Source: Phytoseiulus persimilis
Lineage: Eukaryota; Arthropoda; Arachnida; Mesostigmata; Phytoseiidae
Assembly (NCBI GenBank): GCA_037576195.1
Contig: CM075103.1
Location: 7,378,001-7,442,000 of the forward strand
Length of the DNA stretch: 64,000 bases
Direction of reading: 5' to 3'
Positions within the stretch are counted from its first letter, which is position 1. Every line of letters starts with the position of its first letter. The notes below the pieces were generated by a model. It was not told where the DNA came from and searched no databases. It was given only the letters and a program-made list of their open reading frames with translations. Shown here one piece after another: positions 9,936 through 23,297 of the stretch. Position numbers and translations under genes: made by a program.

Positions 9936-12626
9936 GTTCTACGACCGCGGCGGTAACGGCGCGGCGTCGGACTACTACTCGCGGCCTCCAATCGAGACCT
10001 CCATTCAACGTTCGTGCTGGCGGCTTGACCTCTGAGGTGGCCAACTCGGTGAAGAACGGCAAAGGATCGATGAATTGTATTTCCGTCATCGGGTCTCTCG
10101 GTCTGCTATGTCTGGATCTCAGAGTAGCCGGATCGCGACCGCGCAGAAGAGCCACGAGAACAACAGGAGCACCAAAATGGGAAGATAAACGGTGAATAAT
10201 GAAAACAGAAACGATGGAGGCGTTATCCGATGAATATCGAAACAATCGACTCCGTTCCATCGACGTTATTGAATTGATTGGCGGCGTTCTCTTCTCTGAT
10301 TCCTCGCTCGATCTGGCGGTTGCGCGGAAACTGTTCTTCGACAGCACTTTCGTCGAGGATCTCGGATCAGGGAAAACGGAACCTAACTGGCACACGCCTC
10401 ATTCTCCACCCTGAATGGCATGACGTCGAAATCATGACAAATCCGCTCGAAGCTCATAAAAGCAGCGTCTCCGATTCGCGGGAGGAGCGAGGGCGTTGAG
10501 TCGCGTTCGCGATTCAAACTCGACCGGGCAGGATCGGTTGGAAAAGCGCTTGTTTGAAGGAGGGAAAGAAAACAGTCTTGCTGCGAAACGCTACCCTTTC
10601 GTCAAAGTCGGGCGCTTCGTTGGACGTTGGCTTCTGGAGCCCCGAGCGAAATTTGCTGCTTGCCGGTGGTGGCGTTCCCCACGATTTGCGGGAAACGCGA
10701 CTGATCAGGCGAGCGGCTGACAATGACCGTCGTTCTTCTCTTTTTTCTGTTTCCATCGATACGACAGGGTGGGCATCGTTTGATCACGCGGTTCGATCTG
10801 AAAGCGTCCGAACGCTCCGGAATTTCCGTTTGCGTCTCGTGCATCACGGGTCGTTCGGAAAGGAGACGCTGTCCAGGGAACGCCGCTCTCGCGGGAAAGC
10901 CGGAAACGTTCTCCCAGCGTTTCGAGACCGCCTTGGTCCGCGTCCTACGACGACGAGAGCAGATTGGCGGGAGGGACCTCCCACGTGTCTGGATGATCCG
11001 AATCGAGCGAGCATCAGATGATCGTCCCATGATATCTGACGTCGTTGCAACAAACGATTTTGTATTAATGTCCGATGGCCTAATAGAGGGATTTCGTTCC
11101 TGCGGAAGCGCCATGACACCTCCTCCGATGATGATGCAGGAGACGGGCACGAGACGCGCCGAAGCGACCCAACCCATCTGCCGAACCTGGCGCAGGTAGC
11201 AATCAGCGCACGGCAATCAACAGAGCCACAACGCAGTGAACGAATCCGCGCATGGAACTTCGTCGGCAGCATTCCGAACAGTTGGCCCACAAACAGAAAC
11301 CCCAATCCGGCTCCGCGGCCAGCTCGAGATCCACGATACACAAAGCACGAGACGTGCCCTCGATCCCGCACTCCGAGACACAGCAGACTCTCGACGTGCT
11401 CTCCCCAAGTCGAATGAATAACGGTCAGAAAGAGTCCGGAGTTTGTTTGGGAACGAGGTTGTTTTCACGAGGCTCTCGCAAGCATGCGCAGAGGCCGCGA
11501 GATATCTCCATGGAAGAGTCTCGAATAGTCTCCCGCTCAGTCGAATCGGAGCGAAAAAGATAAAAGCCCACTCCCCCTGAAACTTGGTCTATTTCCGAAA
11601 TGACGCACGAGGCAAAGATAAGGTCAGCTGGCTCGAACGCCAGGCCTCCTTCGGAAGGTAGATTTACAACGCCAGTATTTTTGCGTGGCTCTCATTATTC
11701 GAGACATCTTAGCAAGCCGCTGTCATAAATTAAATCTGAGCTTCCACGTCAGTGTTTCGCAGCCGTAATGCTTCTTCCAGTTTTATTGACTCGAGACAGC
11801 GGAGGTCCGACTGTTGCTCTTTCGACAGTATCTGTCTGCTGAGAGCTCTGAGTGATGAGTGTTCGGTTGCGCACCGTCTGGATTGAAATAAAGAATGGAG
11901 AGGAAAATCCGACTCGCATTAATGGACTTTCGGACGTCAACCGCCCGGAGACCATTGTGCTAAACGTCATCCAGAAGTCGGCGGCGATGAGACCCTCGAG
12001 GCGCCTCCGAGCTCGCTCGCCTTCCTTTGAGCCGCGGCTGGACGATCGCAGACTTCAGGAGGCATTGTTGGTGGTTCATTCCGCCGACAGGCCGATTCCT
12101 CTAGGTGGCTCTTTGTCTGCTCTCAGATTCATTCAATCATAGTATCTTGTTTCTTTGACGTCAAACGGCTTGGAGGGAGGACAGCCGCCAAACGGGACCC
12201 GCCGACTCCAGGACGGCTGCGTATTGATCACCATCGACTATGCTCAACGGCGGCAACCTATTTGCGGACCACAAATGAAAGAGCAAGCAGTCGATGCAGC
12301 TCAAGCGCGGAGAGAGAGAGAGAGGGAGCTTTCGACCATTACGATGATCGCTCCGATCGGAAAACGAGCAGCGTGCACTCTTTGAACGGTCTGCCTCAGG
12401 TTTGCTTGCCAATTCGCCTCACTTACTGAACGCTCTTCCTCTCCCTTCCCGAAGCCTTTGATGCCTCGTGATTTTCCAGCTTCTGCTCGTGCCGGGCTTA
12501 CTTGACGACTGGTCGCTTGACTAGTGAAGTTCGGCAGCGACGACGACGGCAACTGTGCCGCGATGGAGGCAATTTCTTCTGGAATGGTGACAAGCGATTG
12601 TCAACGGCTAACTGGACGACGCTTCT
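9936..12626. other. No supported gene; several long overlapping frames
   Basis: Open frames of 155-204 codons overlap on both strands at 10.5-11.4 kb, and one of about 160 codons runs on the minus strand from 10395 into the transposon edge. They share a CpG-rich stretch depleted of stop codons, and no frame stands out by composition or domain. An ATG-initiated plus frame at 10199-10414 (71 codons) shows background composition. A minus-strand donor-like word (TTCA/GTAAGTGAG) at about 12420 lacks a convincing exon. A GA repeat occupies 12310-12325. Confidence 0.45.
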
Positions 12627-12663
12627 CGTGTGTATACGTGCGCGTGCGTGTGTGTGTGTGTGT
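12627..12663. repeat. Alternating purine-pyrimidine (TG/CG) tract
   Basis: Thirty-seven consecutive bases alternate pyrimidine and purine without a break (CGTG, TGTATA, CGTGCGCG, then (TG)n). Such tracts are the classic sequence requirement for Z-DNA. The CG-containing centre would favour the transition more than TG alone. Confidence 0.85.
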
Positions 12664-15083
12664 TTGATTGACAAATTGTGTTGATCTTCGCGCAGAGATC
12701 GGCTGCAGCAGCCGTCGTCGTTTTCATATTCTTCTCTTTTTTTTCTGGCTCGGCTGGCCAACTCCGAGTGCATACGGAGCATTCATAGTGGGAATCCAAC
12801 GATCAAGTACGGTGACTGATCGGAATCGGCTATTCGATTTCTCGCTGGAGTTCGTCGCTGGACATCGCGCAGCCCATGTAGTCGCAGTGATTTCTAGAGC
12901 CAATGCATCCTACGGAGAATCCGTGATCCCGTGCACGACCGAGTTCTCAGAACGCCCCTCCTGTCCCTCTCCCTCATTTGACACCTCGCCCCCCCCTCCT
13001 CTAGCCTCGCCTTCTCTCCACCACTTCCGTTTCAAAGGACAGGTCCACGGGGAAAACTGATGGTACCTGACCCCCCCCCCCCCCCGCCGTGGTCGGCGTT
13101 CGGCGGCGGAAAGTGACCATTCCCAAAGTGCCGGTTCGATGTGGTTAAAAAAAAATATGGTCGGACATGTTCAGAATGTGAGAAGGAAAAAACTGCTTCT
13201 TAGTCTTCCGCTCTCTATCAGCTGCAATAATTCAACAGCACGCGAGTCGGAACGAATGGAGCACAAGGCTCGAACTTATCAGCTCAAAGCCATTGAAACG
13301 CGAGTTTAGGACCGACTTGTTAGGAAAAAAATGTCACGGCTCCATCGGTGAAAGTTTCATCCCAAAATCGAATAAGTCAGGCCAGCGACTTGGTCCGTAC
13401 CCGAGTCTGCGACTAAACTTCTCGGAACAGCAAGGTCCTCGGGCAGACTGTTGAAGTTCCCTGCGACTCAAATGCAAGTTTGAAGCGGGGACTGCTGAGT
13501 AATTTGTTGGCGGAGCGCAGAACTGAAACAGAACCGAACAAACCATTTTGACGACTAACTCGATCAGCATGTCCGCCCGTCACTCACAATCAGTCAGTCC
13601 GTTTTGTGTGTCCGTCAGTCGGTCGGTCGGGAGGTCCAACGACGAGCTCGCGTTGTGACGACGCTTCGTCTGTTCGAGCCATGCTCTTACTTTACATCGA
13701 CCAATTGAAAAAATATGGCGCGCAGCAGAAGTTTTCGGCTGCTGCGACCGCTGCCGTCTGAATTCATCTGTCAATTTCTGAAAAAAAAATCGAACAACAA
13801 GATGAAGAGCCGAAAAAACATCAGATATAAGGAGGAGACGAAAACGAAGAAAAACAGCGACCCGATCATCGAACCGAGGCAACGAGTCGAGCCGAAGCCA
13901 CCGGAGTCAGGCTGACTCCACCGGTCAGCCTGCTTGGCAAGGAGGCATGGTAAGCAAGAAAGCGCCGAAAATTCTGACAGTAATTGCTGTCCAGACGCAG
14001 TCGAAGCCATTGAACACTGTGTCTGGCAGAGCTGAGCGACCTACCTGCCGCTCGCCTTGTTGTTTGCCTGCCTGCCCGCCTGCTTGCCTCCTGTCAAGTG
14101 ATGGTCGGCTTCGCTTGCCATTCGGCCAAAGCAATGAACCGCAGTTACAACTCAACTTGACCGAGCTGATGGTTCGCTGCATGATTCCCGGTTCCGCATT
14201 CGGATATTCCTGGCAGTCCGAGAGTCTAGATCTGCGTCAGACGCCGTCAGTTATAACAGTGAGGGAACTGGTTGAGGAACGGGGGGTGGCTAAGTTTGAC
14301 GACCCCCCCCCCTAGATTGTCTGCTCGTTTCCGCGACATTGTTAACGATTACGCTCGAAATTTTCGGAACGGTGGCTGCAGAGCATGCTCTCATCACAGG
14401 ATACTACTCCCGCGATGTGTCGTTCCACGACCGCGAGCGCTATTCGGGCCGTCGAGAGTCCCCCACGGGGGAGTGAGACCCTCTGCGGATGCTCGGAGCG
14501 ACATCCTCTCTGGCTGTTGAACTCACATCGGAGCTCCGAGGTCGATACGTTCAGGACAAGGAACGATTGACCAACGCCAGGACTCTCGAATCCACAAACA
14601 CGGCCCGGGTTGTCGTTGAAAATCAGCTCACAGACGACACGCGTTCGACGGTGGAGTTTGTCCATTGAGCTGATGAACGCAATGGAACTCAGTGGGATGG
14701 ACGGTCGAATGGCAAGAAACGATCGACAATTCACTCCGTGACGGACATCCCCGAAAGCTGAGGCCCATTCGGATCAAGAACTTGATGACTCATTGGGCGC
14801 GCTGCAAGCAGAAGTTTAGGCAGCGCTCTCGAATTCGTTCTATTTGACTCTCATTGGCACGCGGGCCACCGCCCCGAAACGTTCCTCGAGACGAGAGAGA
14901 GAGAGAGGATGTGAACGAATCCCGGAGGGAAACTCAGGAAAGCCATTTGATAGGCCAACTTCGCGTCACAAATTCAATTCCCCACAAGAGACCGCTCAGG
15001 CCCGTATCACCAGCTGCTCCTGTGGATCTTCGGTTGTGGTTACTCCCGTCACCGAACTTCGGTATCGATGATTCTCTCGTGCG
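12664..15083. other. No supported gene; poly-C run and G/C hairpin
   Basis: A C15 run lies at 13071-13085. GGGGGGT (14281-14287) faces ACCCCCC (14302-14308) as a small hairpin. Other frames are short and have no domain. Tetranucleotide GGTC/CAGT words cluster around 13590-13632. I see no transposon termini or RNA gene. Confidence 0.45.
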
Positions 15084-15202
15084 ATACGGTGGGAGCTGAG
15101 CAAGGCCATCTCGAAGGATTTGTGGTTCTCGCGGAGAGTGAAACTCTCAGTCGCATGAACTGGCGAGAGCATCCTTCGAGAGGAAGTTGAACCCCACCGT
15201 AT
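15084..15202. repeat. Nested foldback of four stems, 119 bp
   Basis: Four pairs of arms nest symmetrically. ATACGGTGGG (15084-15093) pairs with CCCACCGTAT (15193-15202). TCTCGAAGGAT (15109-15119) pairs with ATCCTTCGAGA (15171-15181). CTCGC (15128-15132) pairs with GCGAG (15163-15167). Inside, GAGAGT (15134-15139) pairs with ACTCTC (15143-15148). The two outer stems are perfect. Pairing stops at the outer edges and no target-site duplication is evident. It could be a structured RNA, a small foldback element or a decayed palindrome. Confidence 0.8.
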
Positions 15203-18200
15203 TCTCCACAGCTGTTATGAACAGATTATAACATCCGTGGATCTCGGGACGATTTCCCGGTTCCGATTAGAGCACGGCCGTCACCTCGAGATGAGTTGCG
15301 TTCCGATTCTAGTCCATAACACGGGCGATTGCCATCGCGTTTCGAAACGAAGCGGGGCGTGCGACTCCCGCCTTCCAAGAGCGAAGGCTTGGACGACAGT
15401 GCCCGCACGTGTTTTACACGTTTTTCTCAACGATCGCCCACATGTGCGACGAACGGCGTGAGGCCTGAGGACATGAGATCTGAGCCGGCTCCTCTTTATT
15501 CCTCCATATGGCAGCGGACGCGAGCGCTTGGAGGCCGGGAATAAGTCGTCCGATCGACGGGTTCACACACCGATGTACGCGACAGAGAATCAGACGACTG
15601 GACGTAATAGTGCTGCCAGCAAGCTGACCATAGAAGCAGGACGGCCCGCGCACAGGATGCCGGTCTGCCCACGAGCGTCGGCTATATGCTAACTGCAAAA
15701 ACCAAGAGGAATCGCTGGAGGGAAGGAAGAGAGAGACGTCATATTTCGCGAGCAAATGTCGAAATTTGGAAAACCTCTTCCATACTGAGCAGGTTGGACC
15801 TGAAGCGTTCGGCAGCTGACGCGTCGGGCTCATCTCAATCCAAGCGGTCGGATGCGGAGCAATGAAAAATTTTCTGCTTGACGTCGCATGTTATTCCTTG
15901 GACTCTACTCCTGTCCTTCCGGTCGCTATTCAGCATCAGTCGGCAGCAACGAAATAATCATCGGCACCGGCAGGAGCTCAGGTTCCTGATCGATTCGGAT
16001 ACTGTCCTGGTTACCCTTGACACACATCTGTGTTTTTCCCTCGCAACCATATGCTCTCCAGTCACAGCGCCTTTTGTTTTTTCGCCTTTGTGTAGGGTGC
16101 TGAAACATCGGACCAGGGAGGGAGAAAGACTAGTTACGTAAAGGGAGGGTATCCGGGCTGCCAGACAACCCCGGCGGTCCGCCCAGTCGAGCCTCCCCCC
16201 TCCTCGCCCCTTCAGCTGGCCCTACTATCACTTCGCCGGCTTCCTCCACCCACGGCCGAACGTCAGGAGCAAGGGAGACCGACGCGACGAAGAGGGAGAA
16301 GGACGACCAGCTACCCTCCTTCGCTGGTCGGTGCTTCCTCCCTCGCTTTCCACGTTGCTGGTTCCAATCAGGAGCGGCGGCGAAGGCGGCGGCGGCGGCT
16401 AGCGAGGGCACTGAACCGGGTCGTCGGGATCCTCTTTCGCCCTCCTGAACAGCGAGACAGGCCTCAGGAGGAGAACCCCGTCGAGAGGGAAAACGAACCA
16501 GACAGGCTCACATGCAAGCAAACGCCCACGAAAAAGAGGCCATTGAGTCTATGCCGCTCATTCGCGCGGGGAACACCCTTCAGAGTCATGGACGATGGTA
16601 ACTCGACAATTTCGATCGAGTTCCCTCTTTGTGACGCGTTGCTCCCGCGTGGACAATTGACACCTCACTCGTCGTAAACCAGGCGCTCGTTGGCTGGAAT
16701 CGAATTCCAGGGCCGGTCAACAGCCTTGGTGGGCCATACGTTGCGGTGAAGGGCCGGGGCGGACTGACCAGGACGGGGAAACGTGGTCGGCCCCTCTGCC
16801 GGACTGAACCGATTGCCCAACCACCCCTCGCGACCTCGATTCGGCGTTCAATGTGTCGGGCCGACCGGACGAACGCGGATGACCTTGAACGAGGACAGTG
16901 ATCTCTTGAAGGCGGCACGAGCCGTCTGGGAAAGGGACCCAGACAGACGGCAGAGAAGAAGTAGTTGCATTAGCAGCCCCATCTCTCCGACCCAGCGAGC
17001 CCAGCCAGAGCCCCTCCGTTCTCCCACCCACGTATTTTCCCCTCCGCCCCTCCCTCCCTCCGTCTCCCCTCCCACGTATTTCCCGTCCGCCGACGTTCCA
17101 GACCAGACGACCAGACAACACAGACTCCGACTGCAGACGGCGGCTGCAGTTCCCTTTCCATCGCGGCCAGCCGGTCTGCAAGCGAATCGAGGCGCTTGAG
17201 GAACGAGCCGCGCGGTGCAAGCCGAGCGCGAGTCGGAGAAATGACGGGACGCCAGATGATTGCAACATGACTTCGCATGATTCATTCCACCCTTCGAGTT
17301 CAATGTTATCCTCATGTTGCTCGGGATCGCCCTGTCCATCATGGACCCCCTCCACCTCCGCTGGAGTCTTCGTTTCCGCACGAGCCCGGGAACATCGCGG
17401 ATGGGCAACCCTCGTGACGGTGCTTTCCGTCCGCAATGTGGGCCCGCAAGCCCGTTTCAGGGATTCAACTCGCTGTCAAGAAACTGCTTCGCTCTCCAGA
17501 GTTCTCTCTTGTCTCAACGTGCGTCGTCTCTGCTTGCGAGTGTCAAACCAGCAATCAGGGAAGCATGCGCCTGGCTGGGTCGTCCTACCGCGCTCAACCC
17601 CGGCTCAGAAATCATCGGAAAGGAGTCTAGGAACGATTGAGTTTGAATTCGTGATCACTCAACGACCGGTTCGGGTCTACAAAGATCCGGACTCGCGGTG
17701 CCTTACCTACTCAACAACCTTCCTACGCGAAAGTCTGTCGAGAGCCGCCTGTCCGGACTCGGCTGGACATCGAACGCAGCCCGCCCGCCCAGCCGGGGTG
17801 GGTACGTAGGCCACAGGCCATCGGCACGAAAAGAACGACGGCGACCTGCGCAGTCATTTGGCCAATCACGGCTCAAATCGTCGGAGCGACTCAGACCGCG
17901 CTGGCACGTGATGGTCTCAAACGAATCGCTGTAGTAATCGAACTCGGCCGTTGCCTACTCGCATGGCTGGACCGGTCGGATAGCGAGCAGCTTTGTGGCC
18001 GCAAGCCCGTGCCGGCCGCTGAATGCCGACTCGCCAATCGGATCGCTATGATCTCCATATCGTCGTAGAGGATCGCGCCACGTTCACACGGCGTGAAAAC
18101 CATCACCCCGGGCTCGGTTAATGCCGCCGCCGCCGCCGCCCTTCGGTCGTTAGGGCTTTGCTTCGATCAATCGTTCGATCACATCCATCCGGCGACCGTC

Positions 18201-20931
18201 CATGGAATCAATGAATCGATCCACGCACACCTGAACATTTCTAATTGCGGAGGCCTGGACTATGGCAGGGTGGGTAGCGGCGGCGGTGGATTTCGCATGG
18301 GTACGATAGGCGCACTTTGTTATGCATGTACGTCTATAAACGATTCGTGTAAATTTTCCATTGTAGCCGTCGCAACGACAAAACAACCCCGAGCAGAACG
18401 GCTGCGACATGCTGAGTCCATCGAGTTTCTTTTGTTACGGAGGAGAACATCGTTGTTCCGCTCGGCTCAGTCGATTCATCAATCTGTCGCTCGATTCTAT
18501 CCTCAGCACAAGTTGACAATAGACAGAGCTGGTCGCGGACCCACCGACCGACGCAGAGCAGGGCAGACCGAATGCAGGGCAATAGATAGCATAAGATATT
18601 CGAAACCGGGGCTAAGTATAGATGAGCTTTTCTTCTTCCCCTCCGCCAATGAAGCATTCCAACAACTTCGACGACGCTCCGTTCGAAAACGCTTTTCTGA
18701 ACCGAGATGTTCTCGTGAGCTGAGTTTCGTTGTTGCAAATGACAGTTTCCATCGTTTTCGTCGCCGCCTCTGCTGTGCTGCCGCTCCCGCTGCTGTGGCC
18801 GTTCTCGTCGCCGGTGGCAATGTCGATAAGAGAGAGATATATTATAGAGAGAGTAAGTGGAAGAATGATATGAATTATACAGCAGCCGCATCGTCAGTGA
18901 GGGATCATCGGCCTACCTGAACAATGGAATCAGCTGAGTGTGGAGGGCGGGCGGGCTGGCCGGCCGGCCGTCCACTTGGTCGCCTGGCCGGCCAACGACG
19001 CTGCTTCTGCAGTGTGACCAACAAGCAGGAGGAAACACACAACACAACTGGTTTTATTGCTTGATGAGCAGCGACGAGTGTTTGCAACCATTCCCCGATC
19101 GCTCGGCTGCTATTCGAATCCCTCGACAAACCTCTTCGCGAAAAATCAAAGGGCCTCGAGCGTTCATTCCTGAGGAAATTCAACGAAAGCGGAATTGGAT
19201 TTGCGGGGGACAGCTAAGCGGATCCCGCGAAAACCGGGATCACCCCTCGAAAACTCGATCGCGCACTCTTCCCTGAGGCCCACTTGCTGCAGCTCTCGAG
19301 CCTGTGAGTCTTCCGCCCGCACAGGGTAAGGCGGGAAAAGTTAAGCTAGAGAAGTTTGCTCACTCATTGCCAGTAAAAGTCCGCTGCTTTTACGTTGCGC
19401 AATGCGATGCAGCAGAGCGAATCCACCAGAACTGAGGCGGCAGCCGCGGAGAACAGAACATTTGCTCACGCAGATTTCTTACGCATCGGGATGGCTCGCA
19501 CACGTCGTATAAATCTAAACACTGAATATATTTGAGGATGCCATAATCAGATATAGTTTCTCGCGTTCATGCACTTGATGGCTAGTTGTGAGATGATGAC
19601 AGTCTTTCGCATGCGAGCTGCTGCGTCTCCCGTAATCAAGTACAGTCGAGTCCCGAAGTCGACTCGGAAGTTTTCAACTGCGAAACGTGGAAGCGACAAA
19701 CCCACAGGGCGCAGTCATCTCGTCACTAAGATCGATTTCCCTCAGAAACAAAGCGGGCACGTAGTCAGGAATCTGTCTGTCGCAGTTGAGAATCAACCCC
19801 GGATTCCCGCTAGCCTGGTTTCCTGATCAGCCATAGAGTCAACCGTGGCCACAACGAAAGAACTTGACGATGCCAAGCACCCGGATGAGAGAAGAAACTC
19901 GGCTCCACGACTCCGCCGTCGAATTCCCGACGTTTCCGGTGAGCGGTCGCATCCCGCCAGCCAGGCATCCCCTAACGGCTAGATCCGTCCGAAGAGACGC
20001 GGCCGATCATCAACACGAAACGATACAAACACAGATCCGAGCGCACAATTCCTCCAGTGGTTGGGTCGTTCTTATCAAAAACGACTGCTCCCGCAGGCCA
20101 CGGATGGCCTTGCCCGTATAAAACGACGAGACGGAAAATTATCAATTTTATTTCCTCACGAAGATAAGGGTTTTTCAGTTCTACAGTATCCGAGCGCGCG
20201 CGCAATGGATGCGGCGACGAGTCAGCGGGTCCGCAGCGATATCGCTCTGCGGTCATAAATCCGCGCGACCTGGCGGGCCGCTGCCGCGAACAGCTACGCG
20301 AGTGGGAAAGGTGAACGTGGAGGGCATCCATTCACGCATCGTTCGGATCGTTTCGTCTGTGGAGGCGAGTATGCGCGAAAATAGCCAGGTCGACGACGAG
20401 GGCTCTTCATCAAACAACCGAGATTCCGACCTCAAGGCAAACAATGAATGAATCGTCGCTGACCGGATGAATCGGCGTGTGAGTGACGTATGCCAGTCCC
20501 TCTAGAAAGAGGCTATCGAGAAGCTGCTTCCTCCACCGGTTCGCTGTAGATTTGATAGCCACTAACGAGTTGCGTGTTTTGATAGCTGCTTCTGAACGAC
20601 CCACTCTCGGGGAACTTGAGGACAGATCGCCTTGAGGACACCTCACCGGCCCAGGTGCTGTACCCACACAGCTCCGAGACAAACAAAGCGACCGATGACT
20701 GACCGGTGGCTGGGTCGGTCAAGCGAGCAACTAGTCCGTTCGGAGACCAGCGAACTCCTCGCTATCTCTCACCGACCGCAAGGGGATGGAACGAGATAAG
20801 GATAAATCAGAGTGCATGCCGTCTGACAGCCCTTCAACAACGAATCTCGAGATCTGAGCTGATCACATATGATCCGGAGACCACCCCGCCCGCCCGCTCC
20901 GAATCATTATGAGCCTAATCTTCGATAAGAG
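15203..20931. other. No supported gene; GC- and CT-rich patches
   Basis: From 16140 to 17180 the DNA is rich in CCTCCC and GGAGG words, so long frames stay open on both strands (up to 239 codons on the minus strand, 16717-17436); composition explains them better than coding. A plus frame at 18093-18920 is open for 275 codons but starts from GTG and carries no domain. A (GCC)6 repeat is at 18123-18140. GGCC-rich palindromic words lie at 18950-18995. A TATAAAA word is at 20117-20123 with no clear initiator. Confidence 0.4.
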
Positions 20932-21480
20932 ATGTCTGAACACAAATTTTCCTCCGAGGCTCTTCATCGGGAATCCGTCGAGGATGACCAACTATCGCAT
21001 TTCATCCCGCGGGAAAAAAGGCTGCATGCTCGCTCTGCATCACTGAATGCGTTCATCCGCCGGAGGGATGCGTCGGCGCCGGACGGTTCAGGCAGCAGGA
21101 GTGAGAAATTCCAAGCTCGTCCCCCGTCTGGGAGTCTGTATTCCGAGGCCGCGGCCCCGAGCTCGCATGCACCTGCACCGTCCCGGCTCCACTTATTAAT
21201 TGAAATACCGATGAAAAGCACTCGCTCCTTCGGCCGTAAAAAAAAAAGCATCACCAGCGATACTTTCGAGAGCTGGCTGACGGGAAGCCATCCGGATGGG
21301 GGGTGGGGGAAGGGGGCGAGCGAAGAGGGCGAGCGAAGAGGGAGAACAACTACCACAACAAATGAGGTGAGAAACTACGGCCACGACGGTTGGAAAGCGG
21401 CAGCCGGCTGGAATCACGAGCATCGAAGGCTTCGATATGAACGGCCAGAAGTAGTGGTTGTAGTAGTCCCGGAGCCATAA
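20932..21480 (+). CDS. ORF or first-exon candidate, up to 182 codons
   Basis: The frame starts with a true ATG at 20932 in an acceptable context (AAGAGATGT) and stays open to TAA at 21480. Inside it, AATGAG/GTGAGAAAC (GT at 21367) is a consensus donor, so the coding part could instead end at 21366 after 145 codons. Third-position GC is about 61 percent before that donor. The product starts MSEHKFSSEALHRESVED, is Ser/Arg-rich and contains a basic patch (FGRKKKS) followed by a Gly/Glu-rich stretch encoded by repeated GGGGC/GAGCGA words. No family is recognised. The simple-sequence stretch at 21298-21345 weakens the case. Confidence 0.22.
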   Translation: MSEHKFSSEALHRESVEDDQLSHFIPREKRLHARSASLNAFIRRRDASAPDGSGSRSEKFQARPPSGSLYSEAAAPSSHAPAPSRLHLLIEIPMKSTRSFGRKKKSITSDTFESWLTGSHPDGGWGKGASEEGERRGRTTTTTNEVRNYGHDGWKAAAGWNHEHRRLRYERPEVVVVVVPEP

Positions 21481-21784
21481 ACACGTCGCCGTGTTTGTTT
21501 CCGAGCGGACACGACGCGGTCGCATGTCCAGGTGGTGGTTTCGCGTCCACGCGAGAGTCCATGGCGGGAAACTCTACCCCGAAACCACAATCGGTAATTT
21601 GTTCCTGCCTCCCTCGGCCATGGAAATAAGGCCGGCTGTGAGCTCGAGCCGGCGACCCATCGAGCGGTCAACAAGCTGCAGAGGGGACCGTCCCGAAAGC
21701 CTTTGGAACTCTCGCAGCGAGCGAAACACCATCCAGCTGCTTGTTCGTGTCTCCCTGACGTGTTTATGGCATAGACACAGCGTG

Positions 21785-21805
21785 GTCGTCGTCGATGACG
21801 ACGAC
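21785..21805. repeat. Trinucleotide palindrome (GTC)3-GAT-(GAC)3
   Basis: Perfect 9-bp arms with a 3-nt centre. Similar trinucleotide palindromes occur at 31361-31393. Simple-sequence slippage across a palindrome is the likely origin. Confidence 0.8.
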
Positions 21806-23271
21806 GGAGTATGATAATTGGAAGAGCTCTCACTCCACCCAGATGCTTAAGGAACAGCCGCATGTCACACTATTGTGTTCCAGGGGCCACTTAGATGATA
21901 TGCGGATACATTCTAACAGTGCTCGATGTTGTGGATCTTGGACAGCCTGATGCGATCCGGCGGCACAGGACCTAATGTACGAGAAGTTCTTCGTGAGGAG
22001 TTCTTCGCAGGTCTCGGCGCCTACTGTAACTTCCCTTGCAGAGTCGACCAAGTTCGCGCCGGTCCTGAGCGGCTCAGTTGTCTTCAGCGGCGAACTAGCT
22101 GTGCTCTCCGAATGTACGACTCATGAGGGAAATATTCCCCCTGAATGAGGTCTCTTAGGTCGGAATCAGTGCCCTGATACGAAAGCGTGGCGGAAAGTCC
22201 TCGGAACGGGAACATTAAGAATCGTAAGAAGGAAGAAATCGCTCATGGAGTGCACACTGCTGCTTCTGTTCTTGGGTCGAAACGATAGTTTAGACGTTGC
22301 CCGGGGACACGACTCCAGTGCCGACCGCGAGTTTGGAGCAGAGAACAAATGGCAAGACGCTGTGACACATGATCAGACTGAAAGAGGAGATTCATTCCAA
22401 GGAACGGCCGGCCTGCGTGTCCCCTGCTCGTGGCCAACTCGACAAGCCATCTGACGAACGGACGTACTGAATTCCTTGTTGGTCCACTGCGAACGCTACG
22501 GCTAAATCAACGAGAACATGGCAGATTTGCCCGTGCGTTCCTCTGTTCTGTCGAGTCCTCTTCGAGTGAATCAAGTTCAAGACGAGAGAGGCACCTGAGA
22601 GCCGAATCACTGGAGCCCACGAATGTCGGACCGGGTCGCATGCACAGACGGTTCAAGGTCTAGCCGAGCGCTCACACCGGACGGAAAATCTCCTCGAGAC
22701 TTTCGTTGTTGTGTCAAGCTCGCGGGACGGTCCCGCAAGGCTGGAGAGCAGTGCCCGGGGTCTTTTCATTCTTTTCCTCTTCTACTTTCGTTTCTTTCGT
22801 CGTTACTTTGTCACTTTGAAATATTGCGCCAAACGCCGATTCTCCTCCTCGTCGTCGTCGTCACCAACGCCGCCGCCCCTGCTGTTGGCGTTGTCGGCCT
22901 TCGGGGAGAGCGCAGGCTCCGTTCTCCCTATAAGGCCTGCCGCCAATATGAACTTTAAAGGCATACCCAACCAACAGCCTACAAACCAACGGCCCCACTA
23001 ACAGAGCAAACAACGGGACCATGTTGAGCACCGACGAGCAAAAACGTGGTCGCTTCGGATGAATTGTTTCAGCAATCGCTTCCGAGTAATTCTGCCGCGA
23101 CCGTGAACGAAACCACCGAATCATCGGGAAGTCACAGCGGACTCGCAAAACCTCCGTGCCGTAAACAGAGACTCCGAATCCAGTCCGAACCGGCCTGATG
23201 TCCCACGAGTTGAGCATTCCAGATTGCCCCTGTCACCCCCCTGTTCGACTTCTGGGGCACGTTCTGTTCTG

Positions 23272-23297
23272 TTTCTCTCTCTCTCTCTCTTTCCTTT
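23272..23297. repeat. CT microsatellite
   Basis: A run of T and C dominated by (TC)n, including about ten tandem TC units, on the plus strand. Confidence 0.85.

Noticed and set aside
16717-17436. 239-codon minus frame
   Set aside because: Lies in a CCTCCC/GGAGG-rich patch depleted of stops; several frames are open at once.
18093-18920. 275-codon plus frame
   Set aside because: GTG start, an Ala run from a GCC repeat, and a 185-codon minus frame over the same bases; no domain.
19050-19075. Eleven-base match to the miR-137 5-prime end
   Set aside because: Upstream sequence does not form a convincing precursor arm; a match of this length to some known miRNA is expected by chance.
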